Positions 1 through 12,100 of a stretch of 64,000 nucleotides of DNA are shown here, one piece after another. The translations under genes were made by a program, and so were the position numbers. The DNA comes from Bedellia somnulentella. Lineage: Eukaryota > Arthropoda > Insecta > Lepidoptera > Bedelliidae. Under the pieces are notes generated by a model. The model saw only the letters and a list, made by a program, of their open reading frames with translations. It did no database searches and was not told the DNA's origin. Positions within the stretch are counted from its first letter, which is position 1, and every line of letters begins with the position of its first letter. The stretch covers positions 11,765,423-11,829,422 of the forward strand of contig OY755176.1 of the NCBI GenBank assembly GCA_963576735.1, read 5' to 3'.

Positions 1-114
1 CTAGTTGGTTTAGTATGACTCCAAAACGAAATGTCAGTTTTTATGAATACTGTACACTGATTGGTCGATGGCAGTGCCCCATAAACACGTCATCTCTGAT
101 TGGTTGTTAATTAA

Positions 115-601
115 GACGTACTTACTTCATTGTTCCTACCTACATTTAATTTGATTGTTATTTTAATTTTAGTTACAAAAAGTTCTTAAGTATAAAAATA
201 GTATTGTCATTTTCCTTTATAACTCTAGCTATAATACCTCAATACTACAATTTAAAACGTACTTACTTTATTGTTCCTACCTATATTGAAGACGTCCGTG
301 GCCGAGTGGATAGGTGACTAGCTTTTCGGTCTGGAGGTTGCGGGTTTGATCCCCACTGAGAGCAACATTTATGTGATGAGCATATGTGTGTTATATTATA
401 TTAAATATATCACTTAGTTAGTATCCCATTATACAAGTGTTACTTGTTTGGGGTAACTTGATCTGTGTATAATATGTCCAAACGTGATTGTAATTTTACT
501 CCAACAAAAGAGTAAAAAAAAATATTTAATTCCTAGTATCAAATAAGTATTGTCATGTCTTACCCTTTATAACTCTAGCTATAATATCTCAATACCACAA
601 T
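115..601 (+). repeat. Tandem duplication (~145 bp unit), second unit split by a SINE
   Basis: Unit 1 runs about 115-258. Unit 2 begins at 259 with the same ACGTACTTACTT...GTTCCTACCTA start, is interrupted from about 292, and resumes near 535-601 with TATAACTCTAGCTATAATA and CAATAC(T/C)ACAAT. The two units differ at several positions. Confidence 0.6.
293..500 (+). mobile_element. tRNA-derived SINE (lepidopteran type)
   Basis: A tRNA-like head with A-box-like TGGCCGAGTGG and B-box-like GGTTTGATCCC is followed by an AT-rich body. The end TACTTGTTTGGGGTAAC...GTGTATAATATGTCC resembles the 3' part of a SINE group widespread in Lepidoptera. The acceptor stem does not pair, so this is not a working tRNA. 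Confidence 0.7.
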
Positions 602-660
602 GACGAACCAATCAGAATAAGTGTAGGCGAGAAATCAGAAATCAGCCAATCAGCATTAAA

Positions 661-1006
661 ATAAAAAAAAAAAAAAAAAAATTTCTTTATTCATAACCCA
701 CGGCAATACATCAAAACATCAAATACATATGAAAATAGGCTATGTAGCAAGCAACAAGTACAATTTTTGTATTGATATTTTCAATATTAGGCACATATAG
801 GAAAATAGGTTAACTAATCTTACTTCAAGAGAATATAGACCCCTGACCTCAAAACTATTATTAATGAAAAATTGAAGCCAGTGATTCCACGGTGGTGCAT
901 GTATGATCAGTATACAATTATCTATGATCAGTATAATATACAATTATGACAAATTTTTGAAAATAAGGTGGGCACAATTTAGATTATCATTATTATTTTT
1001 TAAATA
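661..1006. other. A-run and AT-rich spacer
   Basis: An A-run at about 662-680 may be the tail of a decayed plus-strand retrotransposon ending there. Beyond it, a short motif ATGATCAGTATA...ACAATTAT is repeated near 902-945. No gene is seen. Confidence 0.4.
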
Positions 1007-2140
1007 TATTTTTTTTTTTTTTAGTGTGTGAGATGTATGTATGAGTTGTGTTATTGTGTGGTGGAGTGTATGTAGGTGTGTGTGTGTAGATTATTGTTTG
1101 ATGTTTTTCGGAACAATGTTAAAATATCTAGGCTAGTATGTTTTCGGTTTCTAAGTATGACAGGTTTAAAAGATGAGAGTAGGTTATTTTCTTAACTTCG
1201 AAGCTAGGCAAGGTGTATATGGCGGCAACTTTATTTATTTTATTATATATTTTACTAGAGAGTACTTCAAACTGCTGCGCGGCAAAAGTTGTTCTATGTC
1301 TAACAACAGGTGCTACGTTAATAAAGGAACAGGAGCGGCGTGCAGCGAATGAGTTATCGAGTGGCAGCTGAGCATGTTTGCGGAGAATACAACGAAGAAT
1401 GAATATTTGACGTACAGTCAGAACTTGACAGTCAGAATACAGCTGCATTGTCGGGTATCGGAGAGGCTTAAAGATCATTACTTTAAGAATGGCTCTTTGA
1501 GCTCTTTCAAGTTTGAGCATTGCCGTTTTCCCAGCTCCCCCCCAAATTGGGACGCAATAGGCCAGCACCGACTGACAAAGAGCCAAATATACCATTTTTA
1601 TTGTGTTAAAATCTGCTATATATCGTAAGTTTCTAAAAACAAATATCAATTTCCGTGTACGCGATATAAGAGCTGTAATGTGAGAATGCCATTTAAGATT
1701 TGAATCAATGTGAATTCCTAGATATTTAACGGAAGAAGAGAATTTAATAGAGGGACAGTTACAGGTTGATGCTATTTGATTTTTACATGTGTGGGCTCTA
1801 ATTTTATAATCTTCCCATGACGGGGCGGTTGCTAAGGTTATGGAAATTGGGATGACTATGGTTTTATCAATATTGAGTGTTAGCAGGTTAGTTGCGAGCC
1901 AACTATTTACCATAGCCAGTGCAGCTTCAGCCTTATCTCTAGCTTCTTCCCAGTTTTCGCCATGAACCAGAAGGGCAGTATCATCGGCATAAACAACAAT
2001 ACTACAGTTTGGAATGCAGAGCTTACAAAGTTCATTTATATATATCTGAAACAGTATAGGCCCAAGAATACTGCCCTGGGGGACACCGTACTCAATACCC
2101 TTCAGATCGCTAACGTAAGAACGAATTAAAGAACTACAAT
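1007..2140 (-). mobile_element. 5'-truncated non-LTR retrotransposon (Jockey-like RT C-terminal part)
   Basis: An open frame runs on the minus strand from about 2138 to a stop at 1128. It reads YGVPQGSILGPILF, then YADDTALLVHG (the catalytic YADD), then KYLGIHIDSNLKWHSHI and YCVPIWGGA, the order of RT and thumb motifs in non-LTR ORF2. Sequence between the SY and VPQGS motifs is shorter than usual, suggesting an internal deletion. A 3'UTR of about 105 nt with GTGT runs ends in a poly(A) (T-run at 1007-1021 on the plus strand). It is dead because it lacks the endonuclease and RT fingers. Confidence 0.88.
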
Positions 2141-2149
2141 CTTACTAAA

Positions 2150-3030
2150 TCAACTAGTTATTTGTCAATAAACCTAGTAAGATTAGAAAATATTATAACT
2201 GTTGTCTAATTATCCGGATTTTTGCAAAATCCCTAGGTTTTTTGCAAAAAACCTAAACATCAAATCATCCTACGACATATATATAGGTACGAAAGGTACG
2301 GTTCGATATATAAGTTGATGGGATGTTAAGAGGTTGGCTGTTTGTTGGCAAAGGTAAGGTAGTACAATACAATAGATAAGATTTTAATTTTTGGTTTTAA
2401 CCCTTACGCAGTGGCCCCTTTTTTTCAATGCATCTATAGGTAATTTGGTGGGAACAGTATCATATTAAATTCAATTACAACGTTTGTTCTAAGAAACTTA
2501 GTACCGTTTGGTTCATATTTCCGAAGTTTGGATTGGGTTTATTATTTTTCACGCTTTGGGATGGTATTTAGGTATATTATTGTATTCAAAACATATACGT
2601 AAGTAAAGAATAAGGAATATAGGATGAGATAAAAAAACCAGTTCGTAAAACCATTTAATAGGCAAGTTTAAACTCACTTTGTAAAAAAATAAATAGGTTC
2701 TTAACATATCGAAAATACATTTGTTACAATTTAACAACAGAGTTTATCGAAGAAATATTTACAAAAGTATCCTTATTTGTATTACAACTCAAACGTGTAA
2801 ACAAGTAAACCAAGATTTGATCGAGAAAATTAGTATTTATACTGAGTAGAATACTTACAAGCCTCACAGAGAAACGTACTTACAACTATACATACAACTT
2901 AGAACAAAACATTGTATACACAAAAGGAGGCAGGAATTTTGTTTTGTAAGAGTGTCTTTAAATCCCTGTATCACTTTCACAGTCACTGAAGATCAGATCA
3001 TCGTATTGACAGTCTTGATCTGACCTTTTA
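2150..3030. other. AT-rich intergenic DNA downstream of the lipase
   Basis: No gene, RNA or repeat family is recognised here apart from the poly(A) region near its right edge. Confidence 0.5.
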
Positions 3031-3035
3031 AAGCT

Positions 3036-3041
3036 TTTATT
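3036..3041 (-). terminator. Poly(A) signal AATAAA of the lipase gene
   Basis: AATAAA on the minus strand 36 nt after the lipase stop. A short inverted repeat (TCAGATCA at 2993-3000, TGATCTGA at 3016-3023) lies just beyond it. Confidence 0.6.
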
Positions 3042-3076
3042 TGTATCTCCATTCCTTGCTGGAGGCTATGGCACAA

Positions 3077-3182
3077 CTACCTTCCGCAGTTGTCATAAAA
3101 GCTGGCTGATCCTCTGTTTGGAATTTCGGCGAATTCTCGTTTCGGAGTGCACAATTTACTGCTGAAATCGACATTCCTTTTC
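3077..3182 (-). CDS. Lipase exon 14: C-terminal tail and stop
   Basis: Codes residues 519-553 and TAG. The tail [16 protein letters not shown] is basic with one Cys and ends FYDNCGR. Acceptor TTACAG|GAAAAGG. Basic Cys-containing tails after PLAT occur in insect members of this family. Confidence 0.85.
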
Positions 3183-6100
3183 CTGTAAGACAAAAATCTA
3201 AATTAACATACGTATTAAATCAAGAGATTGTTGTGGTCACTTTAGTTTCATAATTTTAAACAAAAGATAAAATATTAAATATAGATAATTTAGTACACCA
3301 ATTACACAATATAGAACTTTCTATTAGTATTAACAAAGTGCTCATATTATTCGACGAAGCTCCTATTTTTACCAAAATCAAAAAAGACTCAGTTGTCTGT
3401 GACAATGTTTAGCTTTCTATTTCTCTCCCCCATTCTACTAATTATGTTGAAGGGCATGAATTTGTTTTTCTAATATTAGCAGTTGTGATGGGTGTGTGTG
3501 TGATGTGTGCAATAATGAAACTACATATTCACCCTCTAGTTGGCAGTTCCATTTGATCAACTAATACTGATTTGACGTAGAGTCGGTCATTGCACCACAG
3601 TATACATAGGGATCGTGGCTCCAGTACATTCATATCGTACTCCCACGATAACTCCACCTGAAACAATTAAAAAAGTTAAGTATTTTGTTTGAAGTTTCAA
3701 TAAAACGTTAGTTAGGGAACACATACTCCCATTAATTGAAGCTACTTAAAGATCGTACTCTTAGTCTACTGTAAGATACTTTTCATAAGCACTGACTGTA
3801 TAGACTGTTTTATGTAAATATACCAAATAAATATATTTTGCCGTGTAGTGCCGGCTTGAAATATAACTACCTTTTTCTACCCACGGGTGTCGTAAGTGGC
3901 GACTATGGGGCTTTTGAAGTGGTTTTTGGGCGATGCGGTTGGAGACCCATCTGATGATTTGATGTTTGGGCTAAGCCTATTGAACTGATAAGTAAACCTG
4001 TAACTGGATAATAAAACAAACTGTTTCTGACCTACCTTTCTTACTTTGCCACCCATATCCATTGGATTAGTTACCACTGTCGTGTAAGTCGTACCATGCT
4101 CTAATCTGCAAGGCAAGAAAAACATCTAAATTAGCTATTGTTGTTTCCGCACAATATTTAGTTATTTTCAGTATGGGTTTACCTGATAATTACCAGCGAA
4201 TAATAAGGGGAATTATTAAATCTTTTACGTAAGCAATCGTTTAAAAATAAATAAATGTGTAATTATATTTTAGTCTGAATATTTTAGCTCCGCAATATAC
4301 TTACTTAACATAGTTTGACGGAGTGAGATCCATTTTTCTAATAACGCCTCTATCTGATAGCAGTGTAACTTTCAAAAATCCCTGTAAAATAATTATAAAT
4401 TGTTTTACTATCTTCTTGTTCGTAAAATTCAGCGACTCATATTGAATAAGGTAAATGGAGATACTTCGTGTACCTCCACTGTCACAATCGTCTTAAATAA
4501 ATTTATGGAGATTCGATATTTACCTGAACCCACGACTCAGCACCTTTTGGGTTGGCTAATTGGATAGCTATTCTGTAGTGCCTTTCTGTAAGAATATATA
4601 ATGCTTTAATTTCAACTGCAATGAACATAAATTATCATTTGCCACCACCATTAATTTTAGAATTCTACCAGTATACCAAGATGATTTTCAGAGATAAGAC
4701 CGCCAATTGTACTTCTGTTTTTAATTCTGTTTATTTGTAAATGTTTCTTCTTTTTTGATGTGCAAAAGATTTTTCTATTCTATTAAGTCGTATTTCGTCC
4801 TGCTAGTCTTGTGTAAACTTTGACGACTTCTAGCTACACAATAACCGAGAACGAAGGGTAATTGATAAAATTGCTTAATGTCTGATGATAATTTGGAAAA
4901 GTAAGTTTAACGTATTCGCGTTTGTTATTCCGTTATCTACACTTACGACAAAACGGTAACTCTTTCCCCGTGCTCAAGTAGTATTTGGCTCCAATGGTTT
5001 CCTGCTCCTCGGACGGGTACACCTCGTTCTCCGATTGGTTGTTCTTGTTCGTGATCAGACCAGGAGAACTGTCGGCATGGAAACTGAAAAAAATGAATAT
5101 TATGCATTATGTGAATTCTATAAGATACTGATATTTGTTTGAGGCTAACCCAAGAGGATATTATTCCAACCGTTACATTTTGACATAACTATAAAAACAG
5201 TCTGGAATATCATTTTAGCATTTCATTAAACTGTGTATTGTATTTACATTACTTTTGCGGCCAGTATATTATTACCATAATGTGTAGGTGTTAATAAAGT
5301 ATATAAGTGAGACTTTGACTTCACCAAAGTAATTTTATTTTCAGAGTGTGACAATGAAAAGGTATATTTAGATAATTAGGTTAAAACAGTTTATAATTAC
5401 CCCATGATAGCACAGCCGTGTCCGCAGTTAAAGCATTTTCCAGCTAAGAAATGCTGATATGAAGGGCACTGGTGACCTGGAATATAAATAAAAAACTAAA
5501 TATATTATGACCAAGATGCAACAGAGATAACACTCGACAGAAAAAACCAGAATTGTAAATAGAACGCAGTTTTTTATTTATTTAATATCACCTAAACTTT
5601 AAAATATATCAGTTTGTCCAATTTCATGCTTGTATCTCTTATGGTCAAGACAAAGGATTATTAGTTACAACTCCTTTATAATTTATTAGGTACTTTAGTT
5701 GTGTGGGCTATCCATAATCCATACCAACTTTTTCCGCCGGGTCGTCGTAAAACGGCTTAGGGTTTTGTAGCATTTAAGTGATTATTGGGCAATTTAGCTG
5801 AACACGCATCAGCAATGATTCTTTCTTTTACCATCTTTTTGCCAAGTCTTAAAGTGGCTAAGCAGTAACTAAGATTGAAGAAGAGGATGGTGATGATGGT
5901 AATACATGAGATATTTACCTATATACGGACATTTCCCATTAATAGATTCCGTGAACAATTTGATAGCTCTGACATGGTTGCAGGCGACTAAAACTCTTGA
6001 CGCCTCCTCGAGCCCTTGCTTTACGAGGGTCAAAGGCACTAAGGGTCCTTCTGTGAGGTCACATCCTGGTTGCTCTTTCCCATTGTTGGGGTAGAAGTCC

Positions 6101-9100
6101 AGATGACCCACCGGCTGGGACATTCCGTACCCTGCCATAAACACAAAATCTGTCGCACGCGTGAAATAAACACGTCGGTTAATTAGTGTGTAGTTGCTAT
6201 AAATAGTTGTATAATATATACATATAATTTCATGCGTTGGTATAGCCATAAAGCCGGGTATATTTACATAAATATATAAATAAATACATATATAATATGC
6301 AAGGGTTAGTATATTAAGAGGACAATTAGCCAAAAAGCGATTTGCGTTTGTATAATGAGAGATATTAGAATCTGTACCGGATTCACACATGTTTTCAAAT
6401 CCCATAAACTTTTACTTCATTTGCAATTTTTGCAAGTGGTTTTATATAATTATAATGAACATTATGTTATGTTTACTAGTATTTGATGTATCTAAGTTTT
6501 TAAGTCATTTTTCTTGATCCTACACTTTTTGGATTACATTGAAATTCCGTTCATACACACGCATTTAAAAGTTTACTGATACAGATTCTAGCAAAGTTTC
6601 ATTATACATATGCTGTTTTGGAGAATATAAGGTTACTTTTATATCACTAGCTGAAATCATAAAACTATTTTAATTCATCTTTTAATGCCTTAATATCAAG
6701 TTTTAATCAACTAACAAAGATGAAGTTTGCAAAAATGAACTTATTGGTACATTACTAAAATAATTGGTAATTTACTAAAGGAATAGTAACCGCACGTAAA
6801 GAAATGTACTAGTGATAGCAAAACAACCCGTATTTATACAAACAGAAAAGGTAGTATAGATGTTACGGACAACAGAATACTCGTAGTTACGTAGCAAGCA
6901 TTACCTAAAAGGAAAATGCTTTTTCCGTCCGTATGTATAACATCAACGAATTGTGCATCGCTGGGATCCAGTCTTACGTTTGTTGGCATTCCTTGGAAAT
7001 AAGGCTCTGCGGGATCTAGACCTGTGATCCGACCAAGACCCTAAAATGGATAAACTAAATCAAAGACATTTTGTGAAATTACAAATACTCATGCATACAT
7101 AGTACTCATGACGTTAGTTCTCATTATATTAGGCAGAATTTATCATTTATGATACTTTTTATACATGCCATGCTCTTTTCTTCTTTTCACTTTAGTTGCA
7201 ATGCTTCTTCCATGATCGAGCTCTATTGATATTACCAGTAATTGTTGTCATTATAAATTAGTATACATTAATGACGACTTTAATTTGATTAACATTGATG
7301 ACGAATTTAATTATTTAAATTAAAAGACAGCTAACCTGTATTCTCTCTCCTGCATAACCTGCTGTATGTGCTCCTAAGGAATGTCCGATTATATGTACAT
7401 CTAAAGGATTCAGTCCATGGTCTTTCTGAAAAAAATAATTATATCATGAAGATTTTTACTGTCCTGGTGGTTATTCTAATTTAAAAACGAAAAATGGCGG
7501 TTGAATATACTGGTTACTTTATGCTAGTGAGTTAAGCTAAAAAATAAGTATTCTCGATTTTATAATATATGTTATAGTTCATAAATCGGTTAAGAATAGT
7601 ACTAAGCAACAAAAAAAAATTGATTGGCGAGGTGTTGGAAAACTATCCGTAAAATCCTTTTATATTAACGACAATTTCGCCTTTGCACTCCAATAAATAG
7701 CTTTTTAGTTTGTCTCTTAATATTATAGCTAAGAAAATATCTAGATATTTATAAATTATATTAAATAAAACAAACCTCAAGAGTATTAATAAAGTGTGCC
7801 ACCTCTAGACCGACAAGTCTGGTGTTAGCGGTGGCCTGCGTGTACAGCGGCAGGCTGCCCCCAGCCCAGTCCACGATCACCACGTTGAAGTCGCCGGCTT
7901 TCACCAACTCGTCCTTCATCTCACTCACCTGAAATAGGGGTTAAATGTTTTAGAATTAAGATACTTTTATTAACCATCTCAACATTCCTTTTTCTATCTT
8001 TCTTACAATATCGTCTTTTACACCACACTTTTCACGAATCACATCATTCGACACACGATCACATAACCTTACATTACAAACTTTTCTGAGGGACCTCATT
8101 TCTACTCCACTCACTCTGCTTTCATGCTTCTTCTGCCACACCAACATTCAATACATAAGCGTAGGAAATCAGTACTAGAAATTATAAGCTAAATAACAAA
8201 ACAAATTATACTAGTCTTGTAGAAACTTATTTAAGAGTCGACTTATTTTTTACTACTGTTTTTCAATATATCATACTTTATCAAACTTAAATTTACGGCG
8301 ATGATAAAGGAATAACGTAATAGCCCGTGGGTAGAACAACCGTGATAGCCCAGTGGGTAGAACACTCGGCTATCGTGCAAACGACTAGTGTTCAAATCCT
8401 GGGTCGGGCCTACACCAATTTGTCTTTTCTAAAGACATATGTGTGGTTAATTTATCATGGTTGTTAACGGTGAGGGAAAACATCGTGAGGAAACCCACAT
8501 GGCTGAGTTGTACTTAGTCATGTGACAGTGTATTCGTACAAAACGGCGATAGGCCTGCCCCCTATCACGTGAGTACATTGTCCATGCAAAACGTGGGTAC
8601 TCTGAACACCAGGTGACAAAGTCACGTGATGTTCAGAAGTATTAGTACCTCTGCCAACCCCTTCGGGGATATTCGGCGTGAACGTTTATATTATTATGTT
8701 ATGTTATGTTATGACAATTCCAGCCATGCAATAATTCTTTTTTTGCATCGTATATTTCTATGATATTTTTTTTTTTTAAATATGAATAAAAGTGTTCGAG
8801 GCTTTATTTATATTTAGTAAGTTTGGAAGAATATTTTATCTCTTTATGCCAATTAATATGTCACATATCCCTATCAAAAAAGTACATTAAAGATATGCAA
8901 GAGAACCCCAATCCGTTTTGTTTACGCCTAAGACCATTAGGATAAGAAAATAAAGTGAAGACAAATGTCTTCCTAAGTACAATCATACATCGTTAACCGA
9001 TGTGTGAGCTAGTGAAATGTGTAGAGGACCATAAAGTATTGACATCTCACCCAGTTAGAAAGCGGCGTGTCGATGAATCCATGGATGATCATCTTGGTGA

Positions 9101-12100
9101 GGCGCCGCGGACTGAAGTTGGATTTCACTATGGTTTTGTTCACATTCACATTTAAGAGCTGCCCGTCCGTCGGGTTTTTCTTTGTGTATAATATAAACCT
9201 GAAAATATATCGGATGATTATGAAGAGTATTTTTTTTACACTTTGATTGGTTCTTTCTACGAGTACATTGATGTCAAAGAAAACATTTACGTAGATATTA
9301 ACATTACCTCAGATAATATTTTATTATTTTCGTTGTGTTCTACTATAATAAAATAGCTAAATATCTTAAAACGGTTCGTAGAGGCATTGCACAAATATAT
9401 CAATATTATTATATAACTAATTAAAACAATACAATATTAAATTAATAATAGCCGTGTAGTGTCGGCTTAGAATAACACTACCCCATTTCTGCCCGTGGGT
9501 GATCGTAAGAGGCGACTAAGGGTATAGGGGCTTATTAAGTGATTTTTGGGCGATGTGGTTGGAGACCCGTCACCAAAAACATTTATTATTACCATCTTTT
9601 CCCTAATAAACTTCCAAAAGTGGCTGAGGAATTTTTCATTCCAAAGCTCTGGCTACCCCGTTAAAGGATTTATAGCCGTGAGTATATGTATGTGTATGTA
9701 TAACTAATTCAAAACTGTGTTAAATATCACGTTTGGTTTTTTTTTTCAAAAGGAAATTGATGGCAATGGGCAAGTACTTTTTATATGAGATATGCGTGGC
9801 CTAGTTTTGAAAGGCTTGGTCATTTTCGAATACTTTCATCACTAAGAACACAAGTCAACTTTTAAAAATAAAATTCGACCCTTTTAAAATTGTGTCTGGT
9901 TTCATTTTAGGTAACATTTAGCTCCAAAAACCTGCCTTATAGCTGGGAAAAGGCTCAGAATGTCTTAAAATACACAATAAACTATATACTCAAATTGGGG
10001 TCCATCGTTTTACTATATATACTAGTAAATTTATATGTGAGGAATGTGATGATAGTATTTCTCAACCTTTTACCTAGTGTTAATAACAACCCTGGGCAGC
10101 GGAAACACGTTGAACGGCCGATGAATGAGGTGGTACCAGCTCCTCGTGATGTTCAAACACCCCAGCTCGTCGTAGCATCGTGTCTCATTTTCAACTGGAA
10201 TACAAGCATTAATAGTGTGTGGATTAAACTAAATTAAATATTTTTTTGTCGACATATGGTCCTTGTAATAAGCTCTGGCTCTATATAACTTTCATCACTT
10301 TAATTTCATCCATCCTCTCTATCTCATCCAATCACCTTGCCATTCCTTTTTTTATCTTTGAAACCTAACCTTTCACAAATCACACTATTTTTTACTCTGG
10401 CGCACAATTTTATATGTATTTTACATATACTTTTGAGGGATCTCCATATACCCGTATATTTTTTTTATTTTAGTGGCAATTATGTGTCGTTTGTTTTGAA
10501 ATTTTACAGATTTATAATTTATTCCATGTTAACTTAGTAAAACATTTTAATACCTGGTTTACATACAATGTGTTACGTAAAAGTGTTATTTTCATTCAAA
10601 TCATAATAGTTGGGCTATAAAGTCTGAAAGGTTTATAGGCGATCAGCTGGAAATAATACCTCACTATTAATAAAAGATCTTAAGAGTGGCCAGGGTTAAC
10701 CATTTACTTTGTCACTATTTATGCGGACAAGAAAAATGCGAAATTATATTTAACCTGTAAATAATGTAATGTTAGTAGAGGACGACCTCGGAGGACACAT
10801 TTGGATCAAATAGAAAATGTGCTCAAAAAGGCAGGTGTCCGCAGTATGAAGAATAAAAGAGCATGTATGAAAAGATTGATGGATGTAAACGAAGCCAGAG
10901 AGGTTTGCCAGGATCGTACAAAGTGGCGATCGATAGTCTCTGCCTACCCCAATGGGAACTAACGGCGTGAGAATATGTATGTATGTTTATTTAACCTGGT
11001 GTTTGTTTTTGGTCTACTATTAGTTAAGCAGGCTTCCATTTCCTTTCCTTAAAAAACCTACTGAAATAAATCAGATGAATGTAATTTACATATCACAAAC
11101 TCAAACTGAAACGTTCACGCCGTATATCTCTGAAGGGGTTGGTAGAGGAACTAATACTTCTGAACTGCACATGACATTGTCACCTGGTGTTCAGAGCACC
11201 CACTTTTTGCTAGGACAGTGTACTTTGGTGCTAGGGGGTGGGCCTATCGCCGTTTTGTACGAGTTCACTGTCGCAGGACTAAGTACAACTTAGTCGTGTG
11301 GGTTCCCTCACGATGTTTTTCCTCAAGATTATTTAAGACTCGGGGATCGAACCGACGCGACGTCTCTTTGAATGTTAAGCGAGTTCTTACCACGGAGCTA
11401 TCTTGGTTGTTATTTACATATTACTTCATCAAGATGATCTATCCGTCCTATATTCAGACCAATTTGCATGCATATCCAGTGGTGTAGCTTTTTCTCTACT
11501 ATTTAGGTATAAAAAGGCTGCTTTTTATACCAAATTAGGTATAAAAAGCAGAAATAGTGTCCATGCCATCTTAAGGTATTATATTTATTCACAAAATCGC
11601 ATAGGTGGAATCAAGCAGAAAATAGATGCGTGTATTTTTAAGGGTTCTTTTTCTTCACTTATTAGACTACAAATTTTTAGTTTATATTAAATGTGACATA
11701 TTATTTCTAAATGTATTGGCATAAAATAACTTATACCGTAAGTTCTGTGTTCGAATACTTGTGAGATTTAATTTGTAAAACAAATACAGTTGTTCGGTGT
11801 TTGTCTAATTAGCTCATCTGTTTTAGGAACTGTGTAAGTGACCGTGGCTATTTCCCATCTCAACTTCCAAAAGGCACCAACTGATTCTGAAGCGTTTGCT
11901 TACTTCTTGATTATATCCATAAGTATGGATAGTAAAATTCTGATTACAAAATAAGAATGTACGATAGTTGAACAATAACTCTAGAATGTTCACCAATACT
12001 TCACACTATTGGCTCAAGCCAAACATGCACGATATGTAGCGTGACGAAACTCTTTGCCTTTATTTCTTACTTTACACAATAGCAAACAAATTAGTGGTTA

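Noticed and set aside
1374..1628. Plus-strand ORF opposite the Jockey-like RT
   Set aside because: Shadow of the minus-strand RT frame. It has no domain of its own.
5869..6405. 178-codon single ORF on the minus strand
   Set aside because: Its central part is lipase exon 7. The rest is intron sequence on both sides of the splice sites.
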